A stretch of DNA of 64,000 nucleotides from Cellulomonas hominis (GCF_014201095.1 NZ_JACHDN010000001.1:2976001-3040000); one strand, 5' to 3'; shown: positions 44,601 to 54,721, counted from the first letter of the stretch. The notes: generated by a model not told the origin, from the letters alone. Made by a program: numbers and translations.

Positions 44601-44629
44601 GGCAGAAATCCTGCGCCCATCCAGACAGC

Positions 44630-44641
44630 GCCACGAGTGGC
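44630..44641. promoter_or_regulatory. Palindrome upstream of the GATase1-AraC gene
   Basis: GCCAC-GA-GTGGC is a perfect 5-bp dyad with a 2-base centre, midway between the divergent small membrane protein and AraC-type genes. It is a plausible autoregulatory operator; that role is inferred from position only. Confidence 0.4.
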
Positions 44642-44694
44642 AGGACTGCCGCATCCCATCGAGATCCAGCCAGAGCCGTGGCACACTGGACCAC

Positions 44695-45660
44695 ATGCTG
44701 CAGCGCGTCGCCGCCATCGCGGTGCCCGGGGTGTCCGCGTTCGAGCTCGGGCTGGTCTGCGAGGTGTTCGGGATCGACCGGTCGGACACCGGGGGCCCCT
44801 CGTTCGAGCTGACGATCGTCACGCCCGAGCCGGGCGCCGTCCCGATGAAGCCCGGCCTGACGCTCGAGGTGCCGCACGGCCTCGAGGCCGCCGCGGACGC
44901 CGACCTCGTGATCGCGCTGCCCTACGAGGCGCCGTACGCGTTCGGCGAGGCCGGGCTCGCCGCCCTGCGGGACGCCCACGACCGCGGGGCCTGGGTCATG
45001 AGCATCTGCTCCGGGTCGTTCGCCCTGGGGGAGGCCGGGCTGCTGGACGGCCGCCGGTGCACCACCCACTGGATGTACGCCGAGGACCTGCAGCAGCGGT
45101 TCCCCGCGGCCGAGGTGGACCCGGCCGTCCTCTACGTGGAGGACCGCGGCGTCATCAGCAGCGCGGGCACCGCCGCGGGCATCGACGCGTGCCTGCACCT
45201 GGTCCGGCGCGAGCTCGGGGCGCAGCAGGCCGCCGCCGTCGCGCGGCGGATGGTCGTGCCCCCGCACCGCGACGGCGGCCAGGCGCAGTACGTCGACACG
45301 CCGCTGCCGTGCGACGCCGACACCCTGGCGCCGCTCCTGGCGTGGATGGCCGAGCACCTGGACGAGGAGCTCAGCGTGCCGGACCTCGCGGCCCGGGCGC
45401 TCATGTCGGAGCGCACGTTCGCCCGCCGGTTCCGGGCCGAGACCGGCACCACGCCGGCCGCCTGGGTGACCCGGCAGCGGCTGGTGCGCGCCCAGGAGCT
45501 GCTGGAGCGCAGCGGCGCCGGGGTCGACGAGGTGGCGCGGCTCAGCGGGTTCGGCAGCGCCGCGCTGCTGCGGCACCACTTCGCCCGCGTGCTCGGCACC
45601 AGCCCGCAGGCCTACCGGCGGCAGTTCGCGTGCACGGACGAGGCGGCGTCGGTCGCCTGA
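44695..45660 (+). CDS. GATase1-like / AraC-family transcriptional regulator
   Basis: Regulator (321 aa) with a DJ-1/PfpI-like N-terminal domain and a C-terminal AraC DNA-binding domain, as in FtrA-type proteins. The N-terminal part has the nucleophile-elbow region VMSICSGSFALGEAGLLDGR with Cys, and CTTHWMYAEDLQQRFPAAEV. The two helix-turn-helix units are LAARALMSERTFARRFRAET and VARLSGFGSAALLRHHFARV. The ATG at 44695 (MLQRVAAIAVPGVSAFELGL) matches the family start; longer in-frame starts run through intergenic sequence. It lacks a Shine-Dalgarno sequence and follows GGCACACTGGAC. The ligand is unknown. Confidence 0.87.
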   Translation: MLQRVAAIAVPGVSAFELGLVCEVFGIDRSDTGGPSFELTIVTPEPGAVPMKPGLTLEVPHGLEAAADADLVIALPYEAPYAFGEAGLAALRDAHDRGAWVMSICSGSFALGEAGLLDGRRCTTHWMYAEDLQQRFPAAEVDPAVLYVEDRGVISSAGTAAGIDACLHLVRRELGAQQAAAVARRMVVPPHRDGGQAQYVDTPLPCDADTLAPLLAWMAEHLDEELSVPDLAARALMSERTFARRFRAETGTTPAAWVTRQRLVRAQELLERSGAGVDEVARLSGFGSAALLRHHFARVLGTSPQAYRRQFACTDEAASVA

Positions 45661-45711
45661 CCGCCGCCGCCCCGCTCGTCGTCCTCGCCGGCACGCCCCG
45701 CCGGCCCCCGC

Positions 45712-48700
45712 TCAGCGCTCGAACGCCGCCCGCAGCAGGTCGGCCTGCTCCGCCTGGTGCACCTTCGCCGAGCCCGCGGCGGTGGACGCCGAGGCCGGGC
45801 GGGACACCGCCCGCACCGGCGCGCCGACCAGCTGCGGCAGCGTCAGCGACATGAAGCCCCACGGGCCCTGGTTGCGCGGCTCGTCCTGGACCCAGACCAG
45901 CTCGGCACCGTCGAACGGCGCGAGCGCCCCCCGGATGCCCTCGTGGTCGAGCGGGTACAGCTGCTCGAGGCGCACGATCGCGGTCCGCTCGTCGCCGAGC
46001 TTCTCCCGCTGCGCGACCAGGTCCCAGTAGACCTTGCCGGAGCAGAGCAGCACGCGGTCCACCCGGCCGGCGCTCGCGGCGGCGGCGTCGTCGCCGATCA
46101 CGGGCCGGAAGGTGCCGGACGTGAAGTCCGCGACCTGGGACGCACCGGCCTTGAGGCGGAGCATCGACTTCGGCGTGAAGACCACGAGCGGCCGGCGCGG
46201 GCGGGTGTACGCCTGGTGCCGGAGCAGGTGGAAGTACGACGCGGGCGTGGTCGGCTGCGCGACCGTCATGTTGCCCTCGGCGCACATCTGCAGGAACCGC
46301 TCGATGCGGGCCGACGAGTGGTCCGGCCCCTGGCCCTCGTAGCCGTGGGGGAGCAGCAGCACGACGGACGAGTGCTGGCCCCACTTCTGCTCGGCGGAGG
46401 AGATGAACTCGTCGATGATGGTCTGCGCGCCGTTGACGAAGTCGCCGAACTGCGCCTCCCACAGCACCAGGGCGTCGGGCCGCTCGACGGAGTAGCCGTA
46501 CTCGAAGCCGAGCGCCGCGTACTCCGACAGGGACGAGTCGTAGATCCAGAACTTCGCCTGGTCCGCCGACAGGTAGAGCAGCGGCGTCCACTCGGCCCCG
46601 GTCTCCCGGTCGTGCATGACGGCGTGCCGCTGCACGAACGTCCCGCGCCGGGAGTCCTGCCCGGCGAGCCGCACCGGGGTGCCCTCGATGAGCAGCGAGC
46701 CGAACGCGAGGATCTCGCCGAAGCCCCAGTCGATGCCGCCCTCGCGGGACATCTGCTCGCGCCGGGCGAGCAGCTGCGCGAGCTTGGGGTGCACCGTGAA
46801 GCCCTCGGGCGCCCGGACGTGCGCGGCGCCGATCCGCTCCAGCACCTTGGCCGGGACGGCGGTCTGCCAGCCGATGATGACGCCGGCGTCCTCGCGCTGG
46901 GACTCCGGACGCTCCAGGCCGGCGACGGGCTCGGCGTCCGGCGACGGCGGCGTCCAGCCCTCCTCGCGGGTCTCGGCGAACACCCGCTCGAGCTGCGCCT
47001 GGTAGTCGCGCAGCGCGTGCTCCGCCTCCTCCAGCGTGATGTCGCCGCGCGACACCAGCGCCTCGGTGTAGAGCTTGCGGACCGACCGCTTCGCCTCGAT
47101 GAGGTTGTACATGAGCGGCTGGGTCATCGAGGGGTCGTCGCCCTCGTTGTGGCCCCGGCGGCGGTAGCAGACCATGTCGATGATGACGTCGCGGTCGAAC
47201 TGCTCGCGGTACTCGAACGCGAGCTCGGCGACCCGGACGCACGCCTCGGGGTCGTCGCCGTTGACGTGGAAGATCGGGACCTGCAGGCCCTTGGCGACGT
47301 CGGTGGCGTACTGCGAGGACCGCGACGAGGACGGCCCGGTGGTGAACCCGACCTGGTTGTTGATGACGACGTGGATCGTGCCGCCGGTGCGGTAGCCGCG
47401 CAGCTGGGCCAGGTTGAGGGTCTCGAAGACCACGCCCTGCCCGGCGAACGCCGCGTCGCCGTGGATGAGGATCGGCAGCACGGAGAACCCGTCGCCGCCG
47501 AGGTCGATGCGGTCCTGCTTGGCGCGCACGATGCCCTCGAGCACGGGGTCGACGGCCTCCAGGTGCGACGGGTTCGCCGCGAGGTACACCCGGGTGGAGG
47601 CGCCGGACTCGGCCTGGAACACGCCCTCGGTGCCGAGGTGGTACTTCACGTCGCCGGAGCCCTGGACCGACTTCGGGTCCTGGTTGCCCTCGAACTCGCT
47701 GAAGATCTGGCCGTACGACTTGCCGGCGATGTTCGCGAGCACGTTGAGCCGGCCGCGGTGCGCCATGCCGATGGCCACCTCGTCCAGGCCGCCCTCGGCG
47801 GCGCGGGACAGGACCGCGTCCAGCAGCGGGATGACGGACTCGCCGCCCTCGAGGGAGAACCGCTTCTGCCCGACGTACTTCGTCTGCAGGAACGTCTCGA
47901 ACGCCTCGGCGGCGTTCAGCCGGCGCAGGATGCGCAGCTGGTCCTCGCGGGGCGTCGGGGCGTAGCCGGCCTCCAGCCGCTCCTGCAGCCAGCGCCGCTG
48001 GCGCGGGTCCTGCAGGTGCATGTACTCGAAGCCGGTGGTGCGGCAGTACGAGTCGCGCAGCAGGCCGAGCACCTGGCGCAGCGTGGCCCGCGGCCGGCCG
48101 GTGAAGCCGCCGGTCGGGAACGTCCGGTCCAGGTCCCACAGCGACAGGCCGTGCGTCTGCACGTCGAGGTCCGGGTGCTTGCGCAGCCGGTAGGCCAGGG
48201 GGTCGGTGTCGGCCATGAGGTGGCCGCGCGACCGGTAGGCGTGGATCAGCTCGGCGATCCGGGCGGGCTTGATGGCCTCGGCGTCGGGGTCGGCGGCCTC
48301 CTTGACCCAGCGGATCGGTTCGTAGGGCACGCGCAGCGACGCGAACACCCGGTCGTAGAAGCCGTCCTCGCCGAGCAGCTTGCGGTGCAGGATCCGCAGG
48401 AAGTCCCCGGACTGCGCGCCCTGGATGATGCGGTGGTCGTAGGTGGACGTCACCGTCAGCACCTTCGACACGCCCATCTTGTTGAGCTGCTCGTCGGACG
48501 TGCCCTGGAACTCCGCGGGGTAGTCCATCGCGCCGACGCCGATGATCGTGCCCTGGCCCTGCATGAGCCGCGGCACGGAGTGCACCGTGCCGATGGTGCC
48601 GGGGTTGGTCAGCGAGATCGTCGTGCCGGCGAAGTCGTCGACGCCGAGCTTGCCGCCGCGGGCGCGCCGCACGACGTCCTCGTACGCGTTCCAGAACTGC

Positions 48701-49632
48701 GCGAAGTCCAGCGTCTCGGCGTGCTTGATGCTCGGGACGAGGAGCTGGCGGGTGCCGTCCGGCTTCGCCAGGTCGATCGCCAGGCCGAGGTTGACGTGCG
48801 CGGGCGTGAGGACCGCCGGCTTGCCGTCGACCAGCGTGTACGCGCTGTTCATCGCCGGCATCTCGCCCAGCGCCTCGACCAGCGCGAAGCCGATGAGGTG
48901 CGTGAACGAGACCTTGCCGCCCCGGCCGCGGGCCAGGTGGTTGTTGATGACGATGCGGTTGTCCACCAGGAGCTTGGCCGGGATCGCGCGCACCGACGTC
49001 GCGGTGGGCACCTCCAGGCTGGCCTCCATGTTGGTGACCACCCGTGCGGCGGGGCCGCGCAGGCGCTGGGTCTCGTCGGGGACCTCGGGGACCTCCTGCT
49101 CCGCCTCGCGGGCCGCCTTCGCCGCGGGGGCGTAGGGGGCGGTCGCGGGCTGCGCGGTGGCCACGGGAGAGGTGACCGGCGCGGGCTCGGGGTCGCGCGG
49201 GGTCGGCTGCTCCTGCGGGGCGCTCGTCACGGCGGGCGCCGGGGCCGGCGGGACCGCGCCGTCACCGGTGCGCGCGGGGCGGGGTGCCCCGGTGTCCGCC
49301 ACCGTGCCCGGGCGCTCGGCCACCGTGCCCGGGCGCTCGGCCGGCGGGGCCGGGCGCGGCTCGGGCGTCACCGCCGGAGCCGCCGGGGCGGTCGCCGCGG
49401 GGGCCGCGGGGGCCGCGGCCGGGGCGGCCGGCGCGGCGTCCCCCGACGCCCCGTCCGGTGCGCCCGAGGTCGTCGGGGTGGGCGCCGAGGGCCGGTAGCC
49501 CTCGAAGAAGTCCCACCACGCGGGATCGACCGCGGTCTTGTCCTGGAGGTACTGCTCGTACAGCTCGTCCACCAGCCACGTGTTGGCGCCGAAATCGGCA
49601 CGGTTCACGTCTGGCTCGGCATGCTGGGACAC
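45712..49632 (-). CDS. kgd: Multifunctional 2-oxoglutarate decarboxylase/dehydrogenase Kgd
   Basis: Actinobacterial fusion enzyme (about 1306 aa) that works as E1 and E2 of 2-oxoglutarate dehydrogenase and as a 2-oxoglutarate decarboxylase in the TCA cycle. Order: N-terminal segment [20 protein letters not shown]; a 150-residue Ala/Pro linker; an E2-type acyltransferase domain (about 195-430) with [16 protein letters not shown]; then the ThDP-dependent E1 part with [30 protein letters not shown] and a transketolase-like end. No lipoyl domain is present, as in Kgd. The GTG at 49632 ([19 protein letters not shown]) is preferred; a GTG five codons upstream has GGAGG very close. Confidence 0.94.
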   Translation of the reverse strand: MSQHAEPDVNRADFGANTWLVDELYEQYLQDKTAVDPAWWDFFEGYRPSAPTPTTSGAPDGASGDAAPAAPAAAPAAPAATAPAAPAVTPEPRPAPPAERPGTVAERPGTVADTGAPRPARTGDGAVPPAPAPAVTSAPQEQPTPRDPEPAPVTSPVATAQPATAPYAPAAKAAREAEQEVPEVPDETQRLRGPAARVVTNMEASLEVPTATSVRAIPAKLLVDNRIVINNHLARGRGGKVSFTHLIGFALVEALGEMPAMNSAYTLVDGKPAVLTPAHVNLGLAIDLAKPDGTRQLLVPSIKHAETLDFAQFWNAYEDVVRRARGGKLGVDDFAGTTISLTNPGTIGTVHSVPRLMQGQGTIIGVGAMDYPAEFQGTSDEQLNKMGVSKVLTVTSTYDHRIIQGAQSGDFLRILHRKLLGEDGFYDRVFASLRVPYEPIRWVKEAADPDAEAIKPARIAELIHAYRSRGHLMADTDPLAYRLRKHPDLDVQTHGLSLWDLDRTFPTGGFTGRPRATLRQVLGLLRDSYCRTTGFEYMHLQDPRQRRWLQERLEAGYAPTPREDQLRILRRLNAAEAFETFLQTKYVGQKRFSLEGGESVIPLLDAVLSRAAEGGLDEVAIGMAHRGRLNVLANIAGKSYGQIFSEFEGNQDPKSVQGSGDVKYHLGTEGVFQAESGASTRVYLAANPSHLEAVDPVLEGIVRAKQDRIDLGGDGFSVLPILIHGDAAFAGQGVVFETLNLAQLRGYRTGGTIHVVINNQVGFTTGPSSSRSSQYATDVAKGLQVPIFHVNGDDPEACVRVAELAFEYREQFDRDVIIDMVCYRRRGHNEGDDPSMTQPLMYNLIEAKRSVRKLYTEALVSRGDITLEEAEHALRDYQAQLERVFAETREEGWTPPSPDAEPVAGLERPESQREDAGVIIGWQTAVPAKVLERIGAAHVRAPEGFTVHPKLAQLLARREQMSREGGIDWGFGEILAFGSLLIEGTPVRLAGQDSRRGTFVQRHAVMHDRETGAEWTPLLYLSADQAKFWIYDSSLSEYAALGFEYGYSVERPDALVLWEAQFGDFVNGAQTIIDEFISSAEQKWGQHSSVVLLLPHGYEGQGPDHSSARIERFLQMCAEGNMTVAQPTTPASYFHLLRHQAYTRPRRPLVVFTPKSMLRLKAGASQVADFTSGTFRPVIGDDAAAASAGRVDRVLLCSGKVYWDLVAQREKLGDERTAIVRLEQLYPLDHEGIRGALAPFDGAELVWVQDEPRNQGPWGFMSLTLPQLVGAPVRAVSRPASASTAAGSAKVHQAEQADLLRAAFER
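49301..49342 (-). repeat. Exact 21-bp tandem duplication in the Kgd linker
   Basis: ACCGTGCCCGGGCGCTCGGCC at 49301-49321 is repeated exactly at 49322-49342. On the coding strand it encodes two copies of AERPGTV in the flexible Ala/Pro linker between the N-terminal segment and the acyltransferase domain. Confidence 0.9.
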
Positions 49633-49819
49633 GCGAGGATCGCCCACTTCCTCCGCGGCCTGCCGACCGCGTCTTCGCCGGATCAGTTCGTGCCCAACCC
49701 TACGTCCTGACCGGCCGTCATCTCCCCTCGGGAGGCCCGACGCGCGGGTGGTTCACACACCCGTCACGCAGCGGGTCGGCGGGGGGTGTCGGGCGTCCCA
49801 TCTGCGGGTCTGCCCGGGG

Positions 49820-51118
49820 TCAGCCGCGTGCCAACTCGGTCATGGGCGCGTCGGGAGCGCGTCGTGCGGGGGCGGTCGCCGCCACCCGCGCCGCGACGGC
49901 GGCGCCGAGCGCGAGCACCACCATCGTCACGGCCATCGGCAGCGCGTCGTGCTCCCCGCGCAGCCCCACCAGCGGGGACACGAGCGCGCCGAGGCCGAAC
50001 TGCAGCGCGCCCATCACGGCCGAGCCGGTGCCCGCCGCCCGCGCCGCCTCCTCCGTCGCGAGCGTCGTGGCGTTCCCGAACACCAGGCCGAGCGCGCTCA
50101 CGGTGAGGAACAGCAGCACCAGCGTGGGCCAGCGGGGCAGGTCGAGCAGGACGACGTCCGCCAGCAGCAGCACGCTGAGCACGGCCACCGCGGTCACGCC
50201 CGCGGCCAGCAGGCGCCGGGCGCCGAACCGGTCGACCAGCGCCGTGCCGAGCCCGGCGACGAGCCCGAGGCCCAGGGCGTTGGCCGCGAAGGCCACGGAG
50301 TACGCGCCGACCGACAGGCCCAGCACGTTCTGCAGCACGAACGGCGACGCCGAGATGTACGCGAACATCGCCGCGAAGCCGAGCACCAGCGCGCCGGTCC
50401 AGCCGAGGAACCGCCGGTTGGTCAGCACGGTGCGGGCGTCCCGCGCGGTCGCCGCCAGGCCGCCGCCGGTGCGGCGCTCGCGGGGCAGGGTCTCCGGGAC
50501 GAGCGCGAGCACGCCGACGAGCATGAGCGCGCTGACCCCGGCGAGGATCGCGAACACCCCGCGCCAGCCGACGGCGGTGACGAGCGTGCCGCCGAGCAGC
50601 GGGGCGGCAACGGGCGCGACGCCCTGGATGAGCATCATGACGCCGAACAGCTTGGCCGCCGCGTTCCCGCGCGCCCGGTCGCTGACGACTGCGCGGCTGA
50701 GCACCACGCCCGCCGCGCCGCTGAAGCCCTGCACGAACCGGGCGGCGACGAGGAAGCCGATCGAGGGCGCGAGCGCGCACGCGAGCCCGGCGGCGGCGCA
50801 GACCGCGCTGCCGGCGACCAGCAGCCCGCGGCGGCCGCGCTGGTCGGACAGCGGCCCGATGACGAGCTGGCCGAGGGCGAGGCCCACCATGAAGGTGGTC
50901 AGCGAGAGCTGCACGGCCGAGGCGCGGGTGCCGAGGTCGCGCGCGAGCTGCGGGAACGCCGGGAGGTACATGTCGGTCGCGAGCGGCGCGATCGCGGTGA
51001 GCAGCGCGAGGACGACGGTCACGGCGGGGGAGAGCGGGCGGCCGGCGGGGGCCGGGGCGGCCGGGGTCGCGTCGACGTCGGCGGTCGCGGGCACGGCGGT
51101 GCCCGGGGATGCGGTCAT
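49820..51118 (-). CDS. Bcr/CflA-family MFS drug exporter
   Basis: Twelve-helix major facilitator (432 aa). The signature after helix 1 is IAPLATDMYLPAFPQLARDL, and the loop 2-3 motif is LGQLVIGPLSDQRGRRGLLV, both diagnostic of the Bcr/CflA (DHA1) group that exports bicyclomycin, chloramphenicol or sulfonamides. RFVQGFSGAAGVVLSRAVVS and GWRGVFAILAGVSALMLVGV follow as in the family. The ATG at 51118 is the start. The divergent marR gene and palindromic intergenic region suggest drug-inducible expression. The substrate is not predictable. Confidence 0.92.
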   Translation of the reverse strand: MTASPGTAVPATADVDATPAAPAPAGRPLSPAVTVVLALLTAIAPLATDMYLPAFPQLARDLGTRASAVQLSLTTFMVGLALGQLVIGPLSDQRGRRGLLVAGSAVCAAAGLACALAPSIGFLVAARFVQGFSGAAGVVLSRAVVSDRARGNAAAKLFGVMMLIQGVAPVAAPLLGGTLVTAVGWRGVFAILAGVSALMLVGVLALVPETLPRERRTGGGLAATARDARTVLTNRRFLGWTGALVLGFAAMFAYISASPFVLQNVLGLSVGAYSVAFAANALGLGLVAGLGTALVDRFGARRLLAAGVTAVAVLSVLLLADVVLLDLPRWPTLVLLFLTVSALGLVFGNATTLATEEAARAAGTGSAVMGALQFGLGALVSPLVGLRGEHDALPMAVTMVVLALGAAVAARVAATAPARRAPDAPMTELARG

Positions 51119-51179
51119 GGGGGAGGTGCTCCAGCGCGGAAGAAAGGCGGCTCGGTGCCGCTGCCGGGGAGCATCTTAT

Positions 51180-51207
51180 CTATGAACCCATATATGTCGA
51201 GTCATAG
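51180..51207. promoter_or_regulatory. Candidate MarR operator between the exporter and marR
   Basis: An exact inverted repeat, CTATGA (51180-51185) and TCATAG (51202-51207), surrounds the perfect palindrome CATATATG (51189-51196). The element stands out as A+T-rich. It lies about 20 bases before the marR start and 60 bases before the exporter start, an ideal position for a MarR dimer to control both genes. Confidence 0.65.
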
Positions 51208-51228
51208 GCATCCTGCTACGGTCGGCGC

Positions 51229-51744
51229 GTGACCGACGCCACGAGCCCCGACGACGCGGCCCGCCTCCGGCAGCTCGCCGTCGCGCTGCACGACCTGTCC
51301 CGCGCGGTGCGCCAGGAGCAGGGGGACCAGGCGGGCGGCCTGCCGCGGCTGCCCCCCACGGAGTTCGAGGTCATGCGGTACGTCGACCAGCACCCGGGCA
51401 CGAGCGTGGGCGGGGCCGCCGCGGCGCTGGGCCTGCGCCAGAGCAACGTGAGCGCCGCCGTCCGCGGGCTCGCCGGGCGCGGGCTCGTGGAGCGCGTCGC
51501 GGACGCCGCCGACCGCCGGGTGGCGCGGCTGCACCCGACGGCCCGGGCCCGCAGCCGCCGCGGGACGGTCGAGGACGCGTGGGCGCAGACGCTCGGGTCG
51601 GCCCTCGCCCGGCTGGACCCGGCGGACGCCGCGGCCGTCCGGGCCGCCGCCGGGCCGCTCGCGCGCCTGGCGGGGCAGACGCGCGCCCCCGCCGCCCGGG
51701 AGGACGACGGGGGCGCCGGACCGGCGGCGGGCGCCGTCAGGTGA
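51229..51744 (+). CDS. MarR-family transcriptional regulator
   Basis: Winged-helix regulator (171 aa). The region LPPTEFEVMRYVDQHPGTSV leads into the recognition helix AALGLRQSNVSAAVRGLAGR and the wing VERVADAADRRVARLHPTAR. A Pro/Ala/Gly-rich tail of about 25 residues ends the protein. The start is the GTG at 51229. It is divergent from the Bcr/CflA exporter and probably represses it. The last eight bases overlap the end of the convergent ABC-2 permease gene. Confidence 0.88.
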   Translation: MTDATSPDDAARLRQLAVALHDLSRAVRQEQGDQAGGLPRLPPTEFEVMRYVDQHPGTSVGGAAAALGLRQSNVSAAVRGLAGRGLVERVADAADRRVARLHPTARARSRRGTVEDAWAQTLGSALARLDPADAAAVRAAAGPLARLAGQTRAPAAREDDGGAGPAAGAVR

Positions 51745-52549
51745 TGTCGCGCCGCAGCGTGGTGAACCGGCCGAGGGCCGCGAGCAGCAGGGCGTAGCCG
51801 ACCAGGACCAGCGCCCCGGCCGCCGGGCTCAGCAGGCTGCCGATCCCGCTCGCCGAGTAGAACGACCCGCCGCTGATCGCCTCGCCCGCCGCGCCCGGCA
51901 GGTACCTGCCGATGCCGGCGGTCGCGTCGTTCAGGCCGAGCACCAGGCGGGCGATCGGCTCGACGAACTGGGTCCAGGCGAGCACGACGACGATCGCCAC
52001 GACCTGGTTCGGCATCGCGAACCCGAGGCCGACGCCGAGCACGCACCACACGACCAGCGCGAGCGCGGTGCGGGCGATGACGCCCCAGATGCCGGCGTCG
52101 TCGAGCATGGTCGGGGTGTCCGTCAGGACGAGCGCCAGGGCGCCGGCGCCGACCGTGGCGAGGGTGCCGAGCACGCCGTAGAGCACGCCCATCGGCACGC
52201 TGGCCAGCAGCTTGCCGACGACGAAGGTGTTCCGGTCCGGCTGCGCGAGCAGCGTCGGGGTGAGCGTGCGGTGCCGGAACTCCGCGGTCACGGACAGCAC
52301 GCCGACCAGCAGGGGCAGCACGTAGCCGAGCGATGCGGGCAGCGTGTAGACGGCGATCGCGATGCTGCGCGGGTCGAGCCCCTGCGGCATGTCGGTCTCC
52401 ACGCCCTCGACGCCCGAGGAGTCGAACGTGAACGCGAAGGCGAACATGCCGCCGATGAACGCCATGTACACGACCATGACGATGAGCAGGACCCACCAGG
52501 TGCGGGTCGTGACGATCTTCCGGTACTCGGAGACCAGGGTGTCCTTCAC
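51737..52549 (-). CDS. ABC-2 type transporter permease
   Basis: Membrane subunit (270 aa) of an ABC exporter. An amphipathic start (EYRKIVTTRTWWVLLIVMVV) precedes about six hydrophobic segments. The conserved segment VLSVTAEFRHRTLTPTLLAQ is typical of ABC-2 permeases paired with drug-resistance-type ATPases. The GTG at 52549 overlaps the ATPase gene stop by four bases, so the two are translated together. Substrate is unknown; antimicrobial peptide or lipid export is a reasonable guess given the upstream two-component system. Confidence 0.87.
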   Translation of the reverse strand: MKDTLVSEYRKIVTTRTWWVLLIVMVVYMAFIGGMFAFAFTFDSSGVEGVETDMPQGLDPRSIAIAVYTLPASLGYVLPLLVGVLSVTAEFRHRTLTPTLLAQPDRNTFVVGKLLASVPMGVLYGVLGTLATVGAGALALVLTDTPTMLDDAGIWGVIARTALALVVWCVLGVGLGFAMPNQVVAIVVVLAWTQFVEPIARLVLGLNDATAGIGRYLPGAAGEAISGGSFYSASGIGSLLSPAAGALVLVGYALLLAALGRFTTLRRDIT

Positions 52550-53529
52550 CGCGCACCTCCGGCGGTCGAGTCGGGCGTGGGCACGGCGGTCGCGGGACCG
52601 GGTGGTGCCGCGTGCGCGCCCTGGCCGGCGGCCTGCGGCGATGTCAGGCGGAGGAACACGTCCTCCAGGCCGGCGCCCTGGGTGGCGAGCTCGTGCAGCT
52701 CGAGGCCCGCGGCGTGGGCGGCGTGCCCCACGGTCGCCACGTCGGTGTCCGTCAGCTCGACGACGCCGGCGGCGACCTGCGCACCCGGCCAGCCGCCGGC
52801 GGCGACCAGCGCGGCCAGGCCCGCGGCGTCCGGCGACGCGACCCGCACCCGGGGCGCGGCCAGCCGGCTCAGCTCCTCCAGGGTCGAGGCGTGCACCAGC
52901 CGGCCGCCGGCGATGATGACCACGTCGTCCACGGTCTGCTGCACCTCGGACAGGACGTGCGACGACACCAGCACCGTGCGCCCCTGGGCGGCCAGCGCGC
53001 GCAGCAGGTCGCGCAGCCAGCGGATGCCCTCGGGGTCCAGGCCGTTGGCGGGCTCGTCCAGCAGCAGCACGGGCGGGTCGCCGAGCAGCGTCGTCGCCAG
53101 CGCGAGACGCTGCCGCATCCCGAGGGAGAAGCCGCCGACGCGGCGCTTCGCGGCGAAGGACAGCCCGACCAGGTCGAGCACCTCCGCGGCGCGGGCGTCC
53201 GGGACCCCGGCCTGCGGGGCGAACACCCGCAGGTGGTCCAGGGCGGTGCGGCCCGGGTGGAAGTCCGCGGCCTCGAGGGCGGCGCCGACGGTGCGCATCG
53301 GCCGCTCGAGGTCGGCGTAGCGCCGGCCGCCGATCGTGGCGGTGCCGCTGGTCGGGGCGACCAGCCCCAGCAGCATCCGCAGCGTGGTGGTCTTGCCGGC
53401 GCCGTTCGGGCCGAGGAAGCCGGTCACCCGGCCGGGGCGGACGGTGAAGCTCAGGTCGTCGACGGCCCGGACCGGACCGAACGTCTTGGTGAGGTGGCTG
53501 ACCTCGATCTGCGTCGCGTCGGGTGGCAT
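52546..53529 (-). CDS. ABC-2 exporter ATPase
   Basis: Cytoplasmic ATPase (327 aa) with Walker A GPNGAGKTTT, Q-loop region AALEAADFHPGRTALDHLRV, signature FSLGMRQRLALATTLL, Walker B PVLLLDEPANGLDPEG and H-loop VLVSSHVLSEVQ. A C-terminal extension of about 100 residues ends in a Pro/Ala/Thr-rich tail. The ATG at 53529 is the start. It lies 94 bases downstream of a two-component system on the same strand, recalling sensor-transporter modules for peptide antibiotics. Confidence 0.9.
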   Translation of the reverse strand: MPPDATQIEVSHLTKTFGPVRAVDDLSFTVRPGRVTGFLGPNGAGKTTTLRMLLGLVAPTSGTATIGGRRYADLERPMRTVGAALEAADFHPGRTALDHLRVFAPQAGVPDARAAEVLDLVGLSFAAKRRVGGFSLGMRQRLALATTLLGDPPVLLLDEPANGLDPEGIRWLRDLLRALAAQGRTVLVSSHVLSEVQQTVDDVVIIAGGRLVHASTLEELSRLAAPRVRVASPDAAGLAALVAAGGWPGAQVAAGVVELTDTDVATVGHAAHAAGLELHELATQGAGLEDVFLRLTSPQAAGQGAHAAPPGPATAVPTPDSTAGGAR

Positions 53530-53623
53530 GCCCCGACCCTAGGAGCCCGGCGGGGTGCGCAGCATCCGCCGCGAGGCGGAACCGCTGCTCAGCGGGTGCT
53601 CCGCCGCCGGGTGGAGCCGGGGC

Positions 53624-54721
53624 TCAGAACGCGCCGGTCGTGGGGCGGCTCTGCCGCCGCGACGGGAGCATGACGCGCATGGTGCACCCGGTGGGGGTGT
53701 CGGCCACCTCGACCGTCCCCCCGTGCAGCGTGACCGCCCAGCGCACGATCGACAGGCCGAGGCCGGTGCCGCCGGTGGAGATCTGGCCCGTGATCGCCGG
53801 GGTGTTCCCGCGCGCGAACCGCTCGAACACGCGCTGGCGCTGGTCCGCGGCGATGCCGGGGCCCTGGTCCACCACGTCCAGCCGGACCCAGCCGCCGGAC
53901 CGGTGCGCCTCCAGGCGGACCGGCGCACCCCGCGGCGAGTGCCGGACGGCGTTCTGCACGAGGTTGGCGACCACCTGGTGCAGCCGCTCCCGGTCGGCGG
54001 GGACCGTGAGGTTCGGCGGGTCGACCTGGACGGGGAAGGTCAGGTCCTTCGAGGCGCCGACCAGCCGGCCCTCCTGCGCGGCCTCCTCGAGGAACTGCTG
54101 CAGCGGCACCTCGGTCACCTGCAGGTCGACGGCGCCGGCCTCGAGCCGGGACAGGTCGAGCAGGGTCGCCACGAGCCGGCTGAGCCGCTGGGTCTGCGCG
54201 AGCGCCGCCCGCATCGCCTCGGGGTCCGGGTCGCTCACGCCGTCGACGATGTTCTCCAGCTGCGCCTGCAGCGCCGTCACCGGGGTGCGCAGCTCGTGCG
54301 ACACGTTCGCGACCATCTCGCGGCGCACCGTGTCCGCCTGCTCCAGGTCGTCGGCCATCCGGTTGAACGCGACGGCCAGCTCGCCGACCTCGTCGCGGCT
54401 GGTGGCCCGCACCCGCCGGCTGTAGTCGCCGGCGGCCATGGCGCGCGCCGCGGCGGTCATCTCCCGGAGCGGCGACGTCATCCCGCGGGCGAGGACCTGC
54501 GTCATCACCAGCGCCAGGACGATGACGATCGGGAACGTCCGCGTCGGGCCGAGGGCGTTGTTCAGGCCGATCCAGGTGAGCAGCGCCGCGACGAACACGG
54601 CCGCCGCGACCAGGACGCCGAGCTTGATCTTGATCGAGCGCAGGCGGTCGAGCGGGCGCACGTCGGGCAGCCGCCCCACGCGGGCCGGCCGCTGGTGCCG
54701 GGGCGGCGTCGGGGCCGTCAC
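53624..54721 (-). CDS. Membrane sensor histidine kinase with a minimal external loop
   Basis: Sensor kinase (365 aa). Two membrane helices (about 33-51 and 63-79) are joined by a loop of only about 11 residues, the hallmark of intramembrane-sensing kinases. A HAMP domain follows, then the HisKA box REMVANVSHELRTPVTALQA with His142. ATPase motifs are NLVQNAVRHSP, VVDQGPGIAADQRQ and STGGTGLGLSIVRWA. The GTG at 54721 overlaps the response-regulator stop by four bases. The ABC-2 exporter lies directly downstream. Confidence 0.9.
   Translation of the reverse strand: MTAPTPPRHQRPARVGRLPDVRPLDRLRSIKIKLGVLVAAAVFVAALLTWIGLNNALGPTRTFPIVIVLALVMTQVLARGMTSPLREMTAAARAMAAGDYSRRVRATSRDEVGELAVAFNRMADDLEQADTVRREMVANVSHELRTPVTALQAQLENIVDGVSDPDPEAMRAALAQTQRLSRLVATLLDLSRLEAGAVDLQVTEVPLQQFLEEAAQEGRLVGASKDLTFPVQVDPPNLTVPADRERLHQVVANLVQNAVRHSPRGAPVRLEAHRSGGWVRLDVVDQGPGIAADQRQRVFERFARGNTPAITGQISTGGTGLGLSIVRWAVTLHGGTVEVADTPTGCTMRVMLPSRRQSRPTTGAF

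Noticed and set aside
44566..44694. 43-codon N-terminal extension of the GATase1-AraC regulator
   Set aside because: The extension runs across the divergent promoter region and the GCCACGAGTGGC palindrome, and family homology begins at the ATG at 44695.
45757..49710. A 1317-codon plus-strand frame opposite kgd
   Set aside because: Composition is antisense shadow (Arg, Val, Asp, His-rich without domains); kgd on the minus strand is unmistakable.
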